NCBI GenBank assembly: GCA_027365345.1
Contig: DAHXNO010000080.1
Span: 1-35,885, forward strand
From: Granulicella sp.
GTDB taxonomy: Bacteria > Acidobacteriota > Terriglobia > Terriglobales > Acidobacteriaceae
Reading direction: 5' to 3'
Length of the DNA stretch: 35,885 nucleotides
The notes below the pieces were generated by a model. The model worked only from the letters and a program-made list of their open reading frames with translations, was not told the DNA's origin and made no database searches. Of this stretch, positions 24,798 through 32,732 are shown one piece after another. Position numbers and translations under genes: made by a program. Numbering within the stretch: position 1 is the first letter of the stretch; each line of letters starts with the position of its first letter.

Positions 24798-26473
24798 TCA
24801 TCCGGCAGTGCGGGCCCTTCGCTCAAGCCTTCGGCGTAGAGTGCATTCACCCCGCTGCGCAGGCCTCTGCCGTAAGAAAACACCATTCCCACCCCAAGCA
24901 CGCGCAGCTTCAGTGCGGCGCCGGTGTCGAACATCCACTGGTGCGAACCCAGGGCCGTTCCTGGGTCGGTGATCTTCCCGATGTCAAGAAGGGGGCCGAT
25001 CTGCACCTTGATCAAGCCGTTCCCGTAGATGTTCTTGTCCATCTCCCAATTCTGCAGCAGATAATCGCGGCCCAGCGGGGCGCTGCCTTTGAGCCCGTCG
25101 CGGGTGCCAATGTGCGCATGCATGGGCAGGTCGTTATCACGCTCCAGGCCGAGTATGTACAGTTCGTCTATCGGCGCCCGTCCAAAGATCTTTCCGGAGC
25201 GGAGTTGCTGCGTCATCTGATAATCATCGCCCTGCTCGCGCGGGAACCACTGCCAGAGGAGCGAACCGGTCAGCTTTTCCAGGTTCTGGGATGGGCTGGA
25301 CCAAAGCCGCGCCGCCTCAAACTGCGTGCCGGCGCTCAGCACAAAGCGGTGCTCCGGCACGCGCCACAGCACGCCGGTCAACTGGTCCCACTGTTTCAGC
25401 TCCACGCCCGCCGCGATCATGTGCGGGGTCAGGATGGCGCCGGGAGCCACATTGCGAAAGTTGCGGTTGGACATCTCCACGCCCATCTTCCAGCCGATCC
25501 GTCCGCTGGCGTAGGAGGCCATGTCAAACCCACCACGTTCCGTACGCATGTTGAAGCTGGCCAGGACGGGCGCGGGTCCTGAGGATTCGTTCCGCACCGC
25601 CCAGTTTTCATTGCGCAGATCCGTCAACCACTCCCAGCGATACCTGGCGCTGCCCTGCCACGGGCCAGAGATCTGTACAAAGGCGCGCCGCTTCTCGTCG
25701 TCCCAACGCAACATGGAATGGACGTTGATGGCCTGCTTGCGAATGTTCCAAAAGCTTGGCTCCACGGCCGCGAAGGGCAACCCCTGGAACAAGAAGGCAA
25801 GATCTTCCCAGCCGTCGCCGCCCAGTCCGTTCAGTTCGCGCGCGCGAAGCGTCGCATCAAATTGACCATCCGTGCGTGCGCCCAGGTCCAACTGGAACCT
25901 GGGGAAGATCCCCAGTGCGTTCAACCGAGTCTGGGTGGAAAGATACTGCGGCAACAGCAGCGTGCCGACTGGGGAAAACGTGAAGGCATGGTCCAGCAGC
26001 GCTGGCGATACCTGCGGCATGGGTTCATACTCTATGCTCGCGATCTGTGGTTTGCTCTCGCGGTTCCAGTACTTCAGCGCGGCCTCATAGTTGCCGTCAA
26101 TGAAATAAAGCGTCGCCAAAAAATCCAGAGCATAGTTGTCGTGCGGCGCCAGACGCAATGCCGCGCGCAGTCGCCGCTCGGCCAGCGCATGGTTCTTCTG
26201 CTTGAAGGCAACTCCAGCCAACTCCTCCGGAAAGCGCGGATCGCGCGGGGCCAGCCGCTGCCCCTGCTCAAATGCCTGTTCTGCCGCAGCCCAGCGTCCG
26301 GCCTTGGCCATGGCCATGCCCTGGTGAAAGTACTGGTCGGCGGAGCCCTGCAGTTTCTGCAGCGGCGTTTGCGGGTTCTGGGCGCGTGCGCGGAAGTTGC
26401 TGAGGAGCAGCAGAAAGAGAAGGAGCTGACATAACCATTGGCGACGCGAGGAGTGCGTTCCGGTCGCGGTCAT
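24794..26473 (-). CDS. TPR protein with C-terminal outer-membrane beta-barrel-like domain
   Basis: The 559-residue protein has a signal peptide (RRQWLCQLLLFLLLLSNFRARA), tetratricopeptide repeats at about residues 45-140 (AEQAFEQGQRLAPRDPRFPE, AERRLRAALRLAPHDNYALD) and then a long region of alternating beta-strands. The end looks like an Omp85/D15-type barrel (GTRDGLKGSAPLGRDYLLQN, LGVGMVFSYGRGLRSG). The last residue is not aromatic, so insertion into the outer membrane is likely but not certain. Its ATG overlaps the stop of the C39-like gene by four bases (26470-26473), so it is translated with it. I know PA2778-type proteins as C39 plus TPR in one chain; here they are two chains and the TPR is fused to a barrel. 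Confidence 0.82.
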   Translation of the reverse strand: MTATGTHSSRRQWLCQLLLFLLLLSNFRARAQNPQTPLQKLQGSADQYFHQGMAMAKAGRWAAAEQAFEQGQRLAPRDPRFPEELAGVAFKQKNHALAERRLRAALRLAPHDNYALDFLATLYFIDGNYEAALKYWNRESKPQIASIEYEPMPQVSPALLDHAFTFSPVGTLLLPQYLSTQTRLNALGIFPRFQLDLGARTDGQFDATLRARELNGLGGDGWEDLAFLFQGLPFAAVEPSFWNIRKQAINVHSMLRWDDEKRRAFVQISGPWQGSARYRWEWLTDLRNENWAVRNESSGPAPVLASFNMRTERGGFDMASYASGRIGWKMGVEMSNRNFRNVAPGAILTPHMIAAGVELKQWDQLTGVLWRVPEHRFVLSAGTQFEAARLWSSPSQNLEKLTGSLLWQWFPREQGDDYQMTQQLRSGKIFGRAPIDELYILGLERDNDLPMHAHIGTRDGLKGSAPLGRDYLLQNWEMDKNIYGNGLIKVQIGPLLDIGKITDPGTALGSHQWMFDTGAALKLRVLGVGMVFSYGRGLRSGVNALYAEGLSEGPALPDD

Positions 26474-27015
26474 TTCAATTTGGGGACAGCGAGCAGCGTC
26501 CAATTACCGGTGGCCCTCCACTCGTGTTCAAAGCGCATACGGTCCACCTTCAGTAACTTGCGCTGTGCCGGATCATTCATCAGTAACAGGTGCTCCGGGC
26601 TATCCACTCCCGCCACCACGGTGTAGTGCAGCTCCGGGTCTCCTTCAGGCTTCAGCGCCACAATCAAAGGCCGACCCTTGGCAATCTGATACTCTATGTC
26701 GCTCCAATCGCCGGCATAGGCAAAGGCAAGGTAGCCATGTTGCTGGAAAAAGCCTGCCATCCTTGTGGCGCTCACTCCATGGCGTCCTGGCGGCAACTCC
26801 CGGAGGATGGACGCCACGTCGGTGGAGGTCTGTGTGGGCTGGTCGTGCTTTTGCTGCCAGTACTGCATCACCATGGCGATACAAGCGTCGCCGCACGCCT
26901 GCTTCGTCTGGCGCACAAAGGGAACATCCAGCCAGATGTTGGCTGCTCCGGCCGCCATAGCTGCTCCGCACCCCGCTACCCATAGCGCAGCTACCAGTAC
27001 AACGCGGCGCTTCAT
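26470..27015 (-). CDS. C39-like cysteine peptidase, lipoprotein
   Basis: The 181-residue protein starts with a lipoprotein signal (VLVAALWVAGCGAAMA, lipobox V-A-G-C). The catalytic Cys is in QTKQACGDACIAMVMQYW, His in ELHYTVVAGVD and Asp in LLMNDPAQ, giving the full C39/papain-like set. C39 domains often cut leader peptides at double-glycine sites in export systems, but no transporter is linked here. ATG 27015 has AAGGAGG upstream. Gene order (PA2779-like, then C39-like, then TPR) matches the PA2778/PA2779 neighbourhood of Pseudomonas. Confidence 0.88.
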   Translation of the reverse strand: MKRRVVLVAALWVAGCGAAMAAGAANIWLDVPFVRQTKQACGDACIAMVMQYWQQKHDQPTQTSTDVASILRELPPGRHGVSATRMAGFFQQHGYLAFAYAGDWSDIEYQIAKGRPLIVALKPEGDPELHYTVVAGVDSPEHLLLMNDPAQRKLLKVDRMRFEHEWRATGNWTLLAVPKLK

Positions 27016-27079
27016 ACTCGCCTCCTTGGGTTCCTCAGGATGCGATCACTGAGGATGGGATGCTTCGGGACGGGATTCC

Positions 27080-27487
27080 TCAATCATGGTTGACGACAAC
27101 GATAAAGAGGGAGACAAAGGCAAAGATGCCTAAAGATATCAGCCAATCTTCCTTGCTCATGTCGCCGGCAGCAAACTTATTTTGCACTTTGGTTGCGCGC
27201 GAAGCCAGTTGCGCCAGCTCCTGGTCGCTGAGTCCTGCAATCGCATTCCTTACCTGGACGGGGTCCATATGCGTCTTCTGCATGGATTCCCGCGCTTCAG
27301 GAGAGTCCAGGAATCCCTGCAAGGCTTCCAGGTTCTTTTGCCGGGCGTTTGTAGCGTCCTGCTCCGCCTTCTGCAGCTCCATGGGGCCAACCACATGTTC
27401 AGTCTGCCCAAGAACCACGGAAGGGATGGAAAATACGAGGGTGGCAACCGCCAACACGCGGAACGGCCGCCAGGAACGTCGGAGCAT
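27080..27487 (-). CDS. PA2779-like small membrane protein, copy 1
   Basis: The 135-residue product has an N-terminal signal/anchor (FRVLAVATLVFSIPSVVLGQ) and a C-terminal transmembrane helix (ISLGIFAFVSLFIVVV). Between them is a conserved helical domain (LQKAEQDATNARQKNLEALQ, PVQVRNAIAGLSDQELAQLA). The V-x-x-A-I-A-x-L-S-D-x-E-L-x-x-L-A pattern is that of PA2779-family proteins, of unknown function. The copy at 27832-28233 is about 60% identical by eye. ATG 27487 has GGAGG about 10 bases upstream; a promoter with TATAAT lies further up. The C39-like gene starts 64 bases downstream. Confidence 0.85.
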   Translation of the reverse strand: MLRRSWRPFRVLAVATLVFSIPSVVLGQTEHVVGPMELQKAEQDATNARQKNLEALQGFLDSPEARESMQKTHMDPVQVRNAIAGLSDQELAQLASRATKVQNKFAAGDMSKEDWLISLGIFAFVSLFIVVVNHD

Positions 27488-27571
27488 AGAGTACAACCTC
27501 CACCGGGGTAGATGTGCGGGCCGGGAATCCTGGTGAGCAACAGAGCATTCAGGCACAAAGCCGCTGGCGTC

Positions 27572-27577
27572 ATTATA
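27572..27577 (-). promoter_or_regulatory. Consensus -10 box (TATAAT) for PA2779-like copy 1
   Basis: On the minus strand TCTATATAATGACG contains a perfect TATAAT. The -35 region (17 bases upstream) is GC-rich and not consensus. The start codon at 27487 would follow a leader of about 75 bases. Confidence 0.55.
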
Positions 27578-27600
27578 TAGAAGACGCATCGCTCACCCCA

Positions 27601-27742
27601 TGCTTTGGCTCAGGGCGGCCACGGCGCCTCCACAAAGGCAATCGTGGCCGCGCCGCATTCCTTCTTTTCCGGTGCAGAAAGGGGAGGATTCGGCTACAAG
27701 CTGGCCGCCTTCATTCCCAGGGCGGCGCAGCGCCCGGTTTTT
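27601..27742 (+). ncRNA. Candidate structured transcript with intrinsic terminator (uncertain)
   Basis: On the plus strand a 9-bp perfect stem (27615-27623 with 27643-27651, GCGGCCACG and CGTGGCCGC) is followed downstream by a GC hairpin at about 27718-27734 and then GGTTTTTTCT. No protein gene ends here, so the terminator-like signal has no known client. It may mark a small RNA or be chance. No promoter was identified. Confidence 0.25.
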
Positions 27743-27751
27743 TCTCCGGAA

Positions 27752-27801
27752 CGCCACTGGCTAGCAATTGGCTATCGATAATCTATCAATAGCCAGTGGC
27801 G
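27752..27801 (-). repeat. 12-bp perfect inverted repeat with AT-rich loop, after PA2779-like copy 2
   Basis: CGCCACTGGCTA (27752-27763) and TAGCCAGTGGCG (27790-27801) flank an AT-rich 26-base stretch (TTGGCTAT and TCTATCAATAG inside allow alternative folding). It lies 30 bases downstream of the copy 2 stop and probably serves as that gene's transcript end; no U-tract follows on the minus strand. It could also be a protein-binding or recombination site. Confidence 0.45.
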
Positions 27802-27831
27802 CTCCGCGACGCCTCTGCCTGCCCCCTGGAA

Positions 27832-28233
27832 TTACCGTACGGCGACGATGATGAGGATAAGCGCCGCAATGCCGACCAGAATAAGCAGCAGATCGTGATT
27901 GCTCAGGTCGCCGGCGGCGAACTCATTCTGCACTGTGTTTGCGCGCGAAGCCAGTTGCGCCAACTCCTGGTCGCTCAGTCCCGCCATCGCCTTCTCCACC
28001 TGGACAGGGTTGATATGCGCCTTCTCCAGGGATTCCCGCGCTTCGGCAGAGCCAAGAAATCCCTGCAACGTATCGATGTTCTGTTGCCGCGCGCTGGTTG
28101 CGTTTTGCTGCGCCTTCTGGAGATCCAAAGGGCCCACCACATGTTCTGTCTGTGCCATGACCATGGAAGGGATGGCGAATACCAGTACGGCAACCGCAAG
28201 TGCGCGAGTCAGTTGCCAGAGACGTGGGAACAT
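27832..28233 (-). CDS. PA2779-like small membrane protein, copy 2
   Basis: This 133-residue paralogue of copy 1 shares the signal/anchor, the conserved central block (GQ/AQTEHVVGP, then SDQELAQLASRA) and a C-terminal hydrophobic helix (LLLILVGIAALILIIVAV). The upstream regions also match (ACCTCCACCGG before both genes, seen on the plus strand), which points to a recent tandem duplication that included the ribosome binding site. ATG 28233 has GGAGG nine bases upstream. Confidence 0.85.
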   Translation of the reverse strand: MFPRLWQLTRALAVAVLVFAIPSMVMAQTEHVVGPLDLQKAQQNATSARQQNIDTLQGFLGSAEARESLEKAHINPVQVEKAMAGLSDQELAQLASRANTVQNEFAAGDLSNHDLLLILVGIAALILIIVAVR

Positions 28234-28674
28234 AAAGTAAAACCTCCACCGGAAGAGGAAATGTGCGTACCGGGATTCCCGGCGCGGAACGGAGCCAGTA
28301 TGCGCAAAGCCAATGGCCTCAGCATGTTGAAGCCGCCTCGTTGCAACCTCTGCTCCAGTTTCTAACGCCTAGGATGCGTCTTCGCCGCCCGTTGGTTTTC
28401 TGATGGCGCAAATTTTTCCGTTGTTCAGGGCGTGGCCCGGTGAGCTGCGCTCGCACTGGCATCGATGGTTTGCACGGGCTGTTCTTGCCCAAACGGGCTT
28501 GGTGTCGATGGCGCCTCTCCGAACTTCGGGAGGACGGATCAATCCCCGCCGGAAAGCCCATAGGGTGCAGATTGCATTGACTGGCAGTAGGACATGCAAA
28601 CGCCCCGCTCCATAAGCAAGAACTCTGCTCCATGGAAAAGAGAGGAACGCGCCCATAGCATGGGCTGGCCGGGA
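28234..28674. other. Intergenic region before PA2779-like copy 2
   Basis: About 440 bases with no convincing gene. It must contain the promoter of copy 2. A short hairpin (GCCCAT at 28651-28656, ATGGGC at 28660-28665), followed on the minus strand by a pyrimidine tract, could end the GH15 transcript. Minus-strand frames here look like non-coding shadows. Confidence 0.4.
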
Positions 28675-30441
28675 TCAGAGTACTTCAGACCACTTGGGAG
28701 ATGCGGCGAAGGCCGCATGGATCAGCCCGGCATGGGAGTAGGTCTGGGGAAAGTTACCCCACATGCGCCTCTCTTTCGGGTCATAGTCCTCGGCCAGAAG
28801 CCCGAGGGGAGAAAGCGTGGCGTAGATTCGCTTGAAAGCGGTTCTGGCGTCCTCGTGGCGCCCGATCGCGGCCAGCGCCTCAACCAACCAGAAGGTGCAA
28901 ATAACAAATGCAACAGAGGGTTTGCCGAATCCGTCGTTCAAGCTATAGCGTTGCAGCCAGTCGCCCAGCGCCAGGTCTTTGTGGATGCTGTCGACGGTGC
29001 TCTTCAGCATGGGATCATGTGGCGGCAGAAAGCGCAACGGGACCATCTGCAGCAGGGACGCATCCAGATCCTCGCCGCCGTAGTGGCCAATAAAACTCTC
29101 GCGCTTCTTGTTCCACGAATTCGCAATCACCTCAGCATGGATGCGTTTGGCGGCTTGGTGAAACTCGGCGGCGTGTTCAGGCACATACTGTTCCGCAATG
29201 TTGCCCATGCGGTCTGCCGCTGCCCAGCACATCAAATTAGAGAAGGTCTGCGGCTTCCATTCGGTGCGATACTCCCAGATTCCCGCATCTGGCTTGCCGG
29301 AGACGGAGATAGCCTTGCGCGCCAGCCCCTCCATCAACTTCAATGCCGCAGGCGAGCGTTCCGCGCTCATGCGTTCGTCCAGGAAGACGGGTGCAAGCGC
29401 CAGCACCATCTCGCCATAAATATCGTTTTGGGAGTGCAGCGCCGCGCCGTTTCCAATACGCACCGGCTTGATGCCGTTGTATCCGTCCCAATGCTCAAGA
29501 ATAGACTCTTCAAGATTGCTCGAACCGTCCACTCGATAGAGTGGCGCCAGCGTAAGATCCGGCGCGCCACCGGCCACATTCAACAGAAACTGGATAAACT
29601 GCTCGCGCTCTTCAAACTGGCCCAGAAGGCCAAAGGCGCTCAGCACGTAGTAGGAGTCTCGCAGCCAGCAATAACGATAGTCCCAGGTGCGCGTGCTATC
29701 GGGAGACTCGGGAATTGAGGTTGTCATGGCGGCAATGATGGCGCCGGTGTCTTCAAAGCAATGGAGCTTCAGCGCCAGCGCGGAACGTATCACTTCCTTT
29801 TGAAAGAACGGCGGAATCTCGCACTGCTTCACCCACCGCTGCCAGTAGCGCGAGGTCTCGTTCAGAAATCGTTCACACAAGGGCGCAATCGGCTCCTCAA
29901 TGGGAGCGCCCCAGGCCAGCACCATGTGTTGCCGTCCGGTCAGCGTAAATGGCCTGCCGTGCAGGTAAGAAAGCGGAATGTCGGTGGTCAGGCGCAGTTC
30001 GGCGTCGAAGCCCTCAAAGCGCAGATGATGTGACCCTTCGACAGCCCTCGGCGCCTTCTTTGACCATCCCAGTTTTGGGGCGCAGACAATCTCGATCCGT
30101 GGCGCGCCCGAGATCGGCTCCAGGATGCGGACCAACTGTTTCGGGCGGAAGGCGCGATCGTAATGGATAAAGCGCGGAGCAAAGTCAATGATCTTGAAGG
30201 AGCCGGTCGGGGTATGAAAGGTGGTCTCAAGAATATTCGTGTTGGGAAGATAGGCTTGTGTGCCTTCCTCCGTTTCGGCCGATCCAATGCGGAAGCAACC
30301 GCCATCTTTCTCATCCAACAGAGTGGAAAACACAGGTTCAGAGTCGAAGCGGGGCAAGCAGCACCACGCAATCTCACCGCTCTTGTGCACCAACGCGGAG
30401 AACTGGCAGTTGCCAATCAGTCCCAAGTCTTCGATTTTCAT
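28675..30441 (-). CDS. GH15-family glycoside hydrolase, candidate trehalase
   Basis: The 588-residue cytoplasmic protein belongs to glycoside hydrolase family 15 (glucoamylase-like). It has an N-terminal beta-domain (MKIEDLGLIGNCQFSALV and EIAWCCLPRFD) and a catalytic (alpha/alpha)6 barrel starting near residue 215. Landmarks are WLRDSYYVLSAF (260), the candidate acid Glu390 in DAGIWEYRTEW, and the base Glu551 in LLAEDYDP followed by GNFPQTYSHAGLI. Some GH15 members, for example those of mycobacteria, are trehalases. The neighbouring otsA and otsB make that activity likely here, but glucoamylase activity on other alpha-glucans is possible. ATG 30459 is an alternative start. It faces otsA across about 40 bases. 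Confidence 0.88.
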   Translation of the reverse strand: MKIEDLGLIGNCQFSALVHKSGEIAWCCLPRFDSEPVFSTLLDEKDGGCFRIGSAETEEGTQAYLPNTNILETTFHTPTGSFKIIDFAPRFIHYDRAFRPKQLVRILEPISGAPRIEIVCAPKLGWSKKAPRAVEGSHHLRFEGFDAELRLTTDIPLSYLHGRPFTLTGRQHMVLAWGAPIEEPIAPLCERFLNETSRYWQRWVKQCEIPPFFQKEVIRSALALKLHCFEDTGAIIAAMTTSIPESPDSTRTWDYRYCWLRDSYYVLSAFGLLGQFEEREQFIQFLLNVAGGAPDLTLAPLYRVDGSSNLEESILEHWDGYNGIKPVRIGNGAALHSQNDIYGEMVLALAPVFLDERMSAERSPAALKLMEGLARKAISVSGKPDAGIWEYRTEWKPQTFSNLMCWAAADRMGNIAEQYVPEHAAEFHQAAKRIHAEVIANSWNKKRESFIGHYGGEDLDASLLQMVPLRFLPPHDPMLKSTVDSIHKDLALGDWLQRYSLNDGFGKPSVAFVICTFWLVEALAAIGRHEDARTAFKRIYATLSPLGLLAEDYDPKERRMWGNFPQTYSHAGLIHAAFAASPKWSEVL

Positions 30442-30469
30442 TTTTCCGGCGTCCCGCATCGTCGCAGTT

Positions 30470-30477
30470 AGTATAGT
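30470..30477. promoter_or_regulatory. Overlapping divergent -10 boxes of GH15 and otsA
   Basis: The sequence AGTATAGT contains TATAGT on the plus strand (30472-30477) and TATACT on the minus strand (30475-30470). The plus box ends six bases before the otsA ATG, so its transcript would be leaderless. The minus box lies 10 bases before the GH15 ATG at 30459. No -35 boxes are convincing in either direction. The two promoters cannot be occupied together. Confidence 0.5.
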
Positions 30478-30483
30478 GAATGC

Positions 30484-32730
30484 ATGACACGATTGGCGAG
30501 GTTCATCCTCGGCCTGCTGATTGCTCTTGCGTTGCTCACATGGGCTGTGTCCGGCGTGGTGCAGACCACAACGCGCGAATGGTTTGAGCGCGACGTCAGC
30601 GTACATGCGCAACTCGCCATGGTGAGCGCCACACGTTCCATGGCCGACGCCTGGTATGACCCTGAAGGTCTGCAGAAGCAGTTGGACGCCATTGATCGCA
30701 ACCAGCACGTGATCGGTGTGGCCGCCTGCAATGCCGATCTCACCACCCGTTCGTTGACTCCGGACCTTCCGGAAGACTTCCGCTGTCAGGAAGTAGGCGT
30801 GCGGGTGCGCATACTGAACTCGGGGGTCGGCGGCGCAAATCCCAAGTTGCAGCCATGGAGCACCATCGCCACGCTGCCCACCGGCCGGGTGTACGTTGCC
30901 GCCATGCCGGTCATTAGCCAGGGGCAGGTATTGGGCTTTGTCATCCTTGCCCATGACCTCAGTTATATCGAGCGTCGAGAAGCTCGTGCGCAGACCTTCC
31001 TGCTGGTGGTGTTCGGCATCCTCGCAGTGCTGGCGTTCGGAGTTCCTCTTCTGGTGGCGCGGCGTGTTCGCCATGACTGGAGCATGGAGGTTCGCAAGCT
31101 GATGCGCAAGGGCGGAAAGCAACCCCGCGAATTTCAGCCTATTCTGAGCGATGTCAGAGAACTGGTTGCGCGCATGGCGGAGGAGCGCGAGGACTTAGCC
31201 GGGCATTGGACCGCAGACCGGCTCAAGCAGGTTCTCAATCGCAATCTTCACGGTGAAAAGATCGTGATTCTGGCCAATCGCGAGCCGTATTCGCATGTCT
31301 TCGCCGAGGACGGCAGCATTGAGGTCCAGCACCCCGCCAGCGGCCTGGTGACGGCCCTTGAGCCCATCATGCGCGCCTGCTCTGGAGTATGGGTCGCCCA
31401 CGGCAGTGGAAACGCCGACCGGGAGACCGTCGATCGCAACGACCACGTGCGCGTTCCTCCAGAGGAGGAGTCCTACCATATACGCCGCGTTTGGCTCTCG
31501 GACGAAGAGCAGCAGGGCTATTATTACGGCTTCTCCAATGAGGGCTTGTGGCCGTTGTGCCACATCGCCCACGCTCGTCCTACCTTTCGCGCCGAAGACT
31601 GGGCGTACTATCAGCAGGTCAACCAGAAGTTCTCTGACGCAGTCTGTGATGAGGCGGACTCGGAGGACCCTATCATCCTGGTGGAAGACTACCATTTCGC
31701 CTTGGCTCCGGCCATGATTCGCAAGCGTCTGCCTGCGGCGACCATCATTGCCTTCTGGCACATTCCCTGGCCAAACGCCGAGCGCATGGGCATCTGCCCG
31801 TGGCATAACGAACTTCTGGAAGGCCTTTTGGGCAGTAGCATCGTCGGCTTTCATACCCAGCTCCATTGCAACAACTTTCTGGATTCGGTTGACCGCTATC
31901 TTGAGACGCGGCGCGACAGGGAACAAAATGCGGTGATCATGCACGGGCAAAAGACGCTCGTCCGCCCCTACCCCATTGCCCTGGAGTGGCCTGTACGCTG
32001 GGTTGATTCGGCCGCCAGCCCGGAGGAGTGCCGCGCCCGAGTGTGGAAAGACCTCGGCTTGAAGGCGGACGCTCTGCTGGGGATTGGCGTTGACCGCCTG
32101 GACTACACCAAAGGAATTGAGGAGCGGTTGTTAGCGGTCGAGATGCTTCTTGAGCGCTATCCAAAGTACCGTGGACGCTTCACCTTCGTCCAACTGGCAG
32201 AGCCCAGCCGCACCAAGATCGCGCGGTACAGGGATCTGAATGAGGCCGTCGAAGCTCTGGCGGATCGCATCAATGAGCGATTTGGCGCGGCAGACTATCG
32301 GCCCATCATCCTTTTGCGCTCTCACCACGAGCCGCCGGAGGTCTTCCGTTACTACCGCGCCGCGGATCTTTGCTATGTCAGCAGCCTGCACGACGGCATG
32401 AATCTTGTCGCCAAGGAGTTTGTAGCCGCACGCGCCGATCTGCGCGGCGTTCTGATCCTGAGCGAGTTTACCGGAGCGGCGCAGGATTTGACTGAAGCGT
32501 TGATCGTGAACCCCTACGACCTGGTAAGGAGCAGCAACGCCATGGCCGTTGCCCTTGCCATGCCGGAAGAAGAGCAGCACGATCGCATGCGGTCCATGCG
32601 CTCCATGATCGGCCGTTTCAATGTCTATCGCTGGGCGGGAAAGATGCTGATGGATGCGGCGCACCTGCGCAACCATGAGCGACTATCTGGGCGTCTGACA
32701 GAACATGTGTACGACAGTTCAAACATCTAA
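30484..32730 (+). CDS. otsA: Membrane sensor-fused trehalose-6-phosphate synthase (GT20)
   Basis: The 748-residue protein has a GT20 domain (about 258-735) that makes trehalose 6-phosphate from UDP-glucose and glucose 6-phosphate. Catalytic landmarks are kept: [43 protein letters not shown] (Arg and Lys of the donor site) and [11 protein letters not shown]. In front lies an extra module not found in E. coli OtsA: TM helix 1 (about 5-27), an extracytoplasmic domain of about 140 residues (28-170), TM helix 2 (171-193) and a basic/helical linker (194-255). This is the architecture of a membrane receptor, so enzyme activity may respond to an outside signal such as osmolarity. I recall long forms of this type in databases, but not a functional description. 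Confidence 0.9.
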   Translation: MTRLARFILGLLIALALLTWAVSGVVQTTTREWFERDVSVHAQLAMVSATRSMADAWYDPEGLQKQLDAIDRNQHVIGVAACNADLTTRSLTPDLPEDFRCQEVGVRVRILNSGVGGANPKLQPWSTIATLPTGRVYVAAMPVISQGQVLGFVILAHDLSYIERREARAQTFLLVVFGILAVLAFGVPLLVARRVRHDWSMEVRKLMRKGGKQPREFQPILSDVRELVARMAEEREDLAGHWTADRLKQVLNRNLHGEKIVILANREPYSHVFAEDGSIEVQHPASGLVTALEPIMRACSGVWVAHGSGNADRETVDRNDHVRVPPEEESYHIRRVWLSDEEQQGYYYGFSNEGLWPLCHIAHARPTFRAEDWAYYQQVNQKFSDAVCDEADSEDPIILVEDYHFALAPAMIRKRLPAATIIAFWHIPWPNAERMGICPWHNELLEGLLGSSIVGFHTQLHCNNFLDSVDRYLETRRDREQNAVIMHGQKTLVRPYPIALEWPVRWVDSAASPEECRARVWKDLGLKADALLGIGVDRLDYTKGIEERLLAVEMLLERYPKYRGRFTFVQLAEPSRTKIARYRDLNEAVEALADRINERFGAADYRPIILLRSHHEPPEVFRYYRAADLCYVSSLHDGMNLVAKEFVAARADLRGVLILSEFTGAAQDLTEALIVNPYDLVRSSNAMAVALAMPEEEQHDRMRSMRSMIGRFNVYRWAGKMLMDAAHLRNHERLSGRLTEHVYDSSNI

Positions 32731-32732
32731 GA

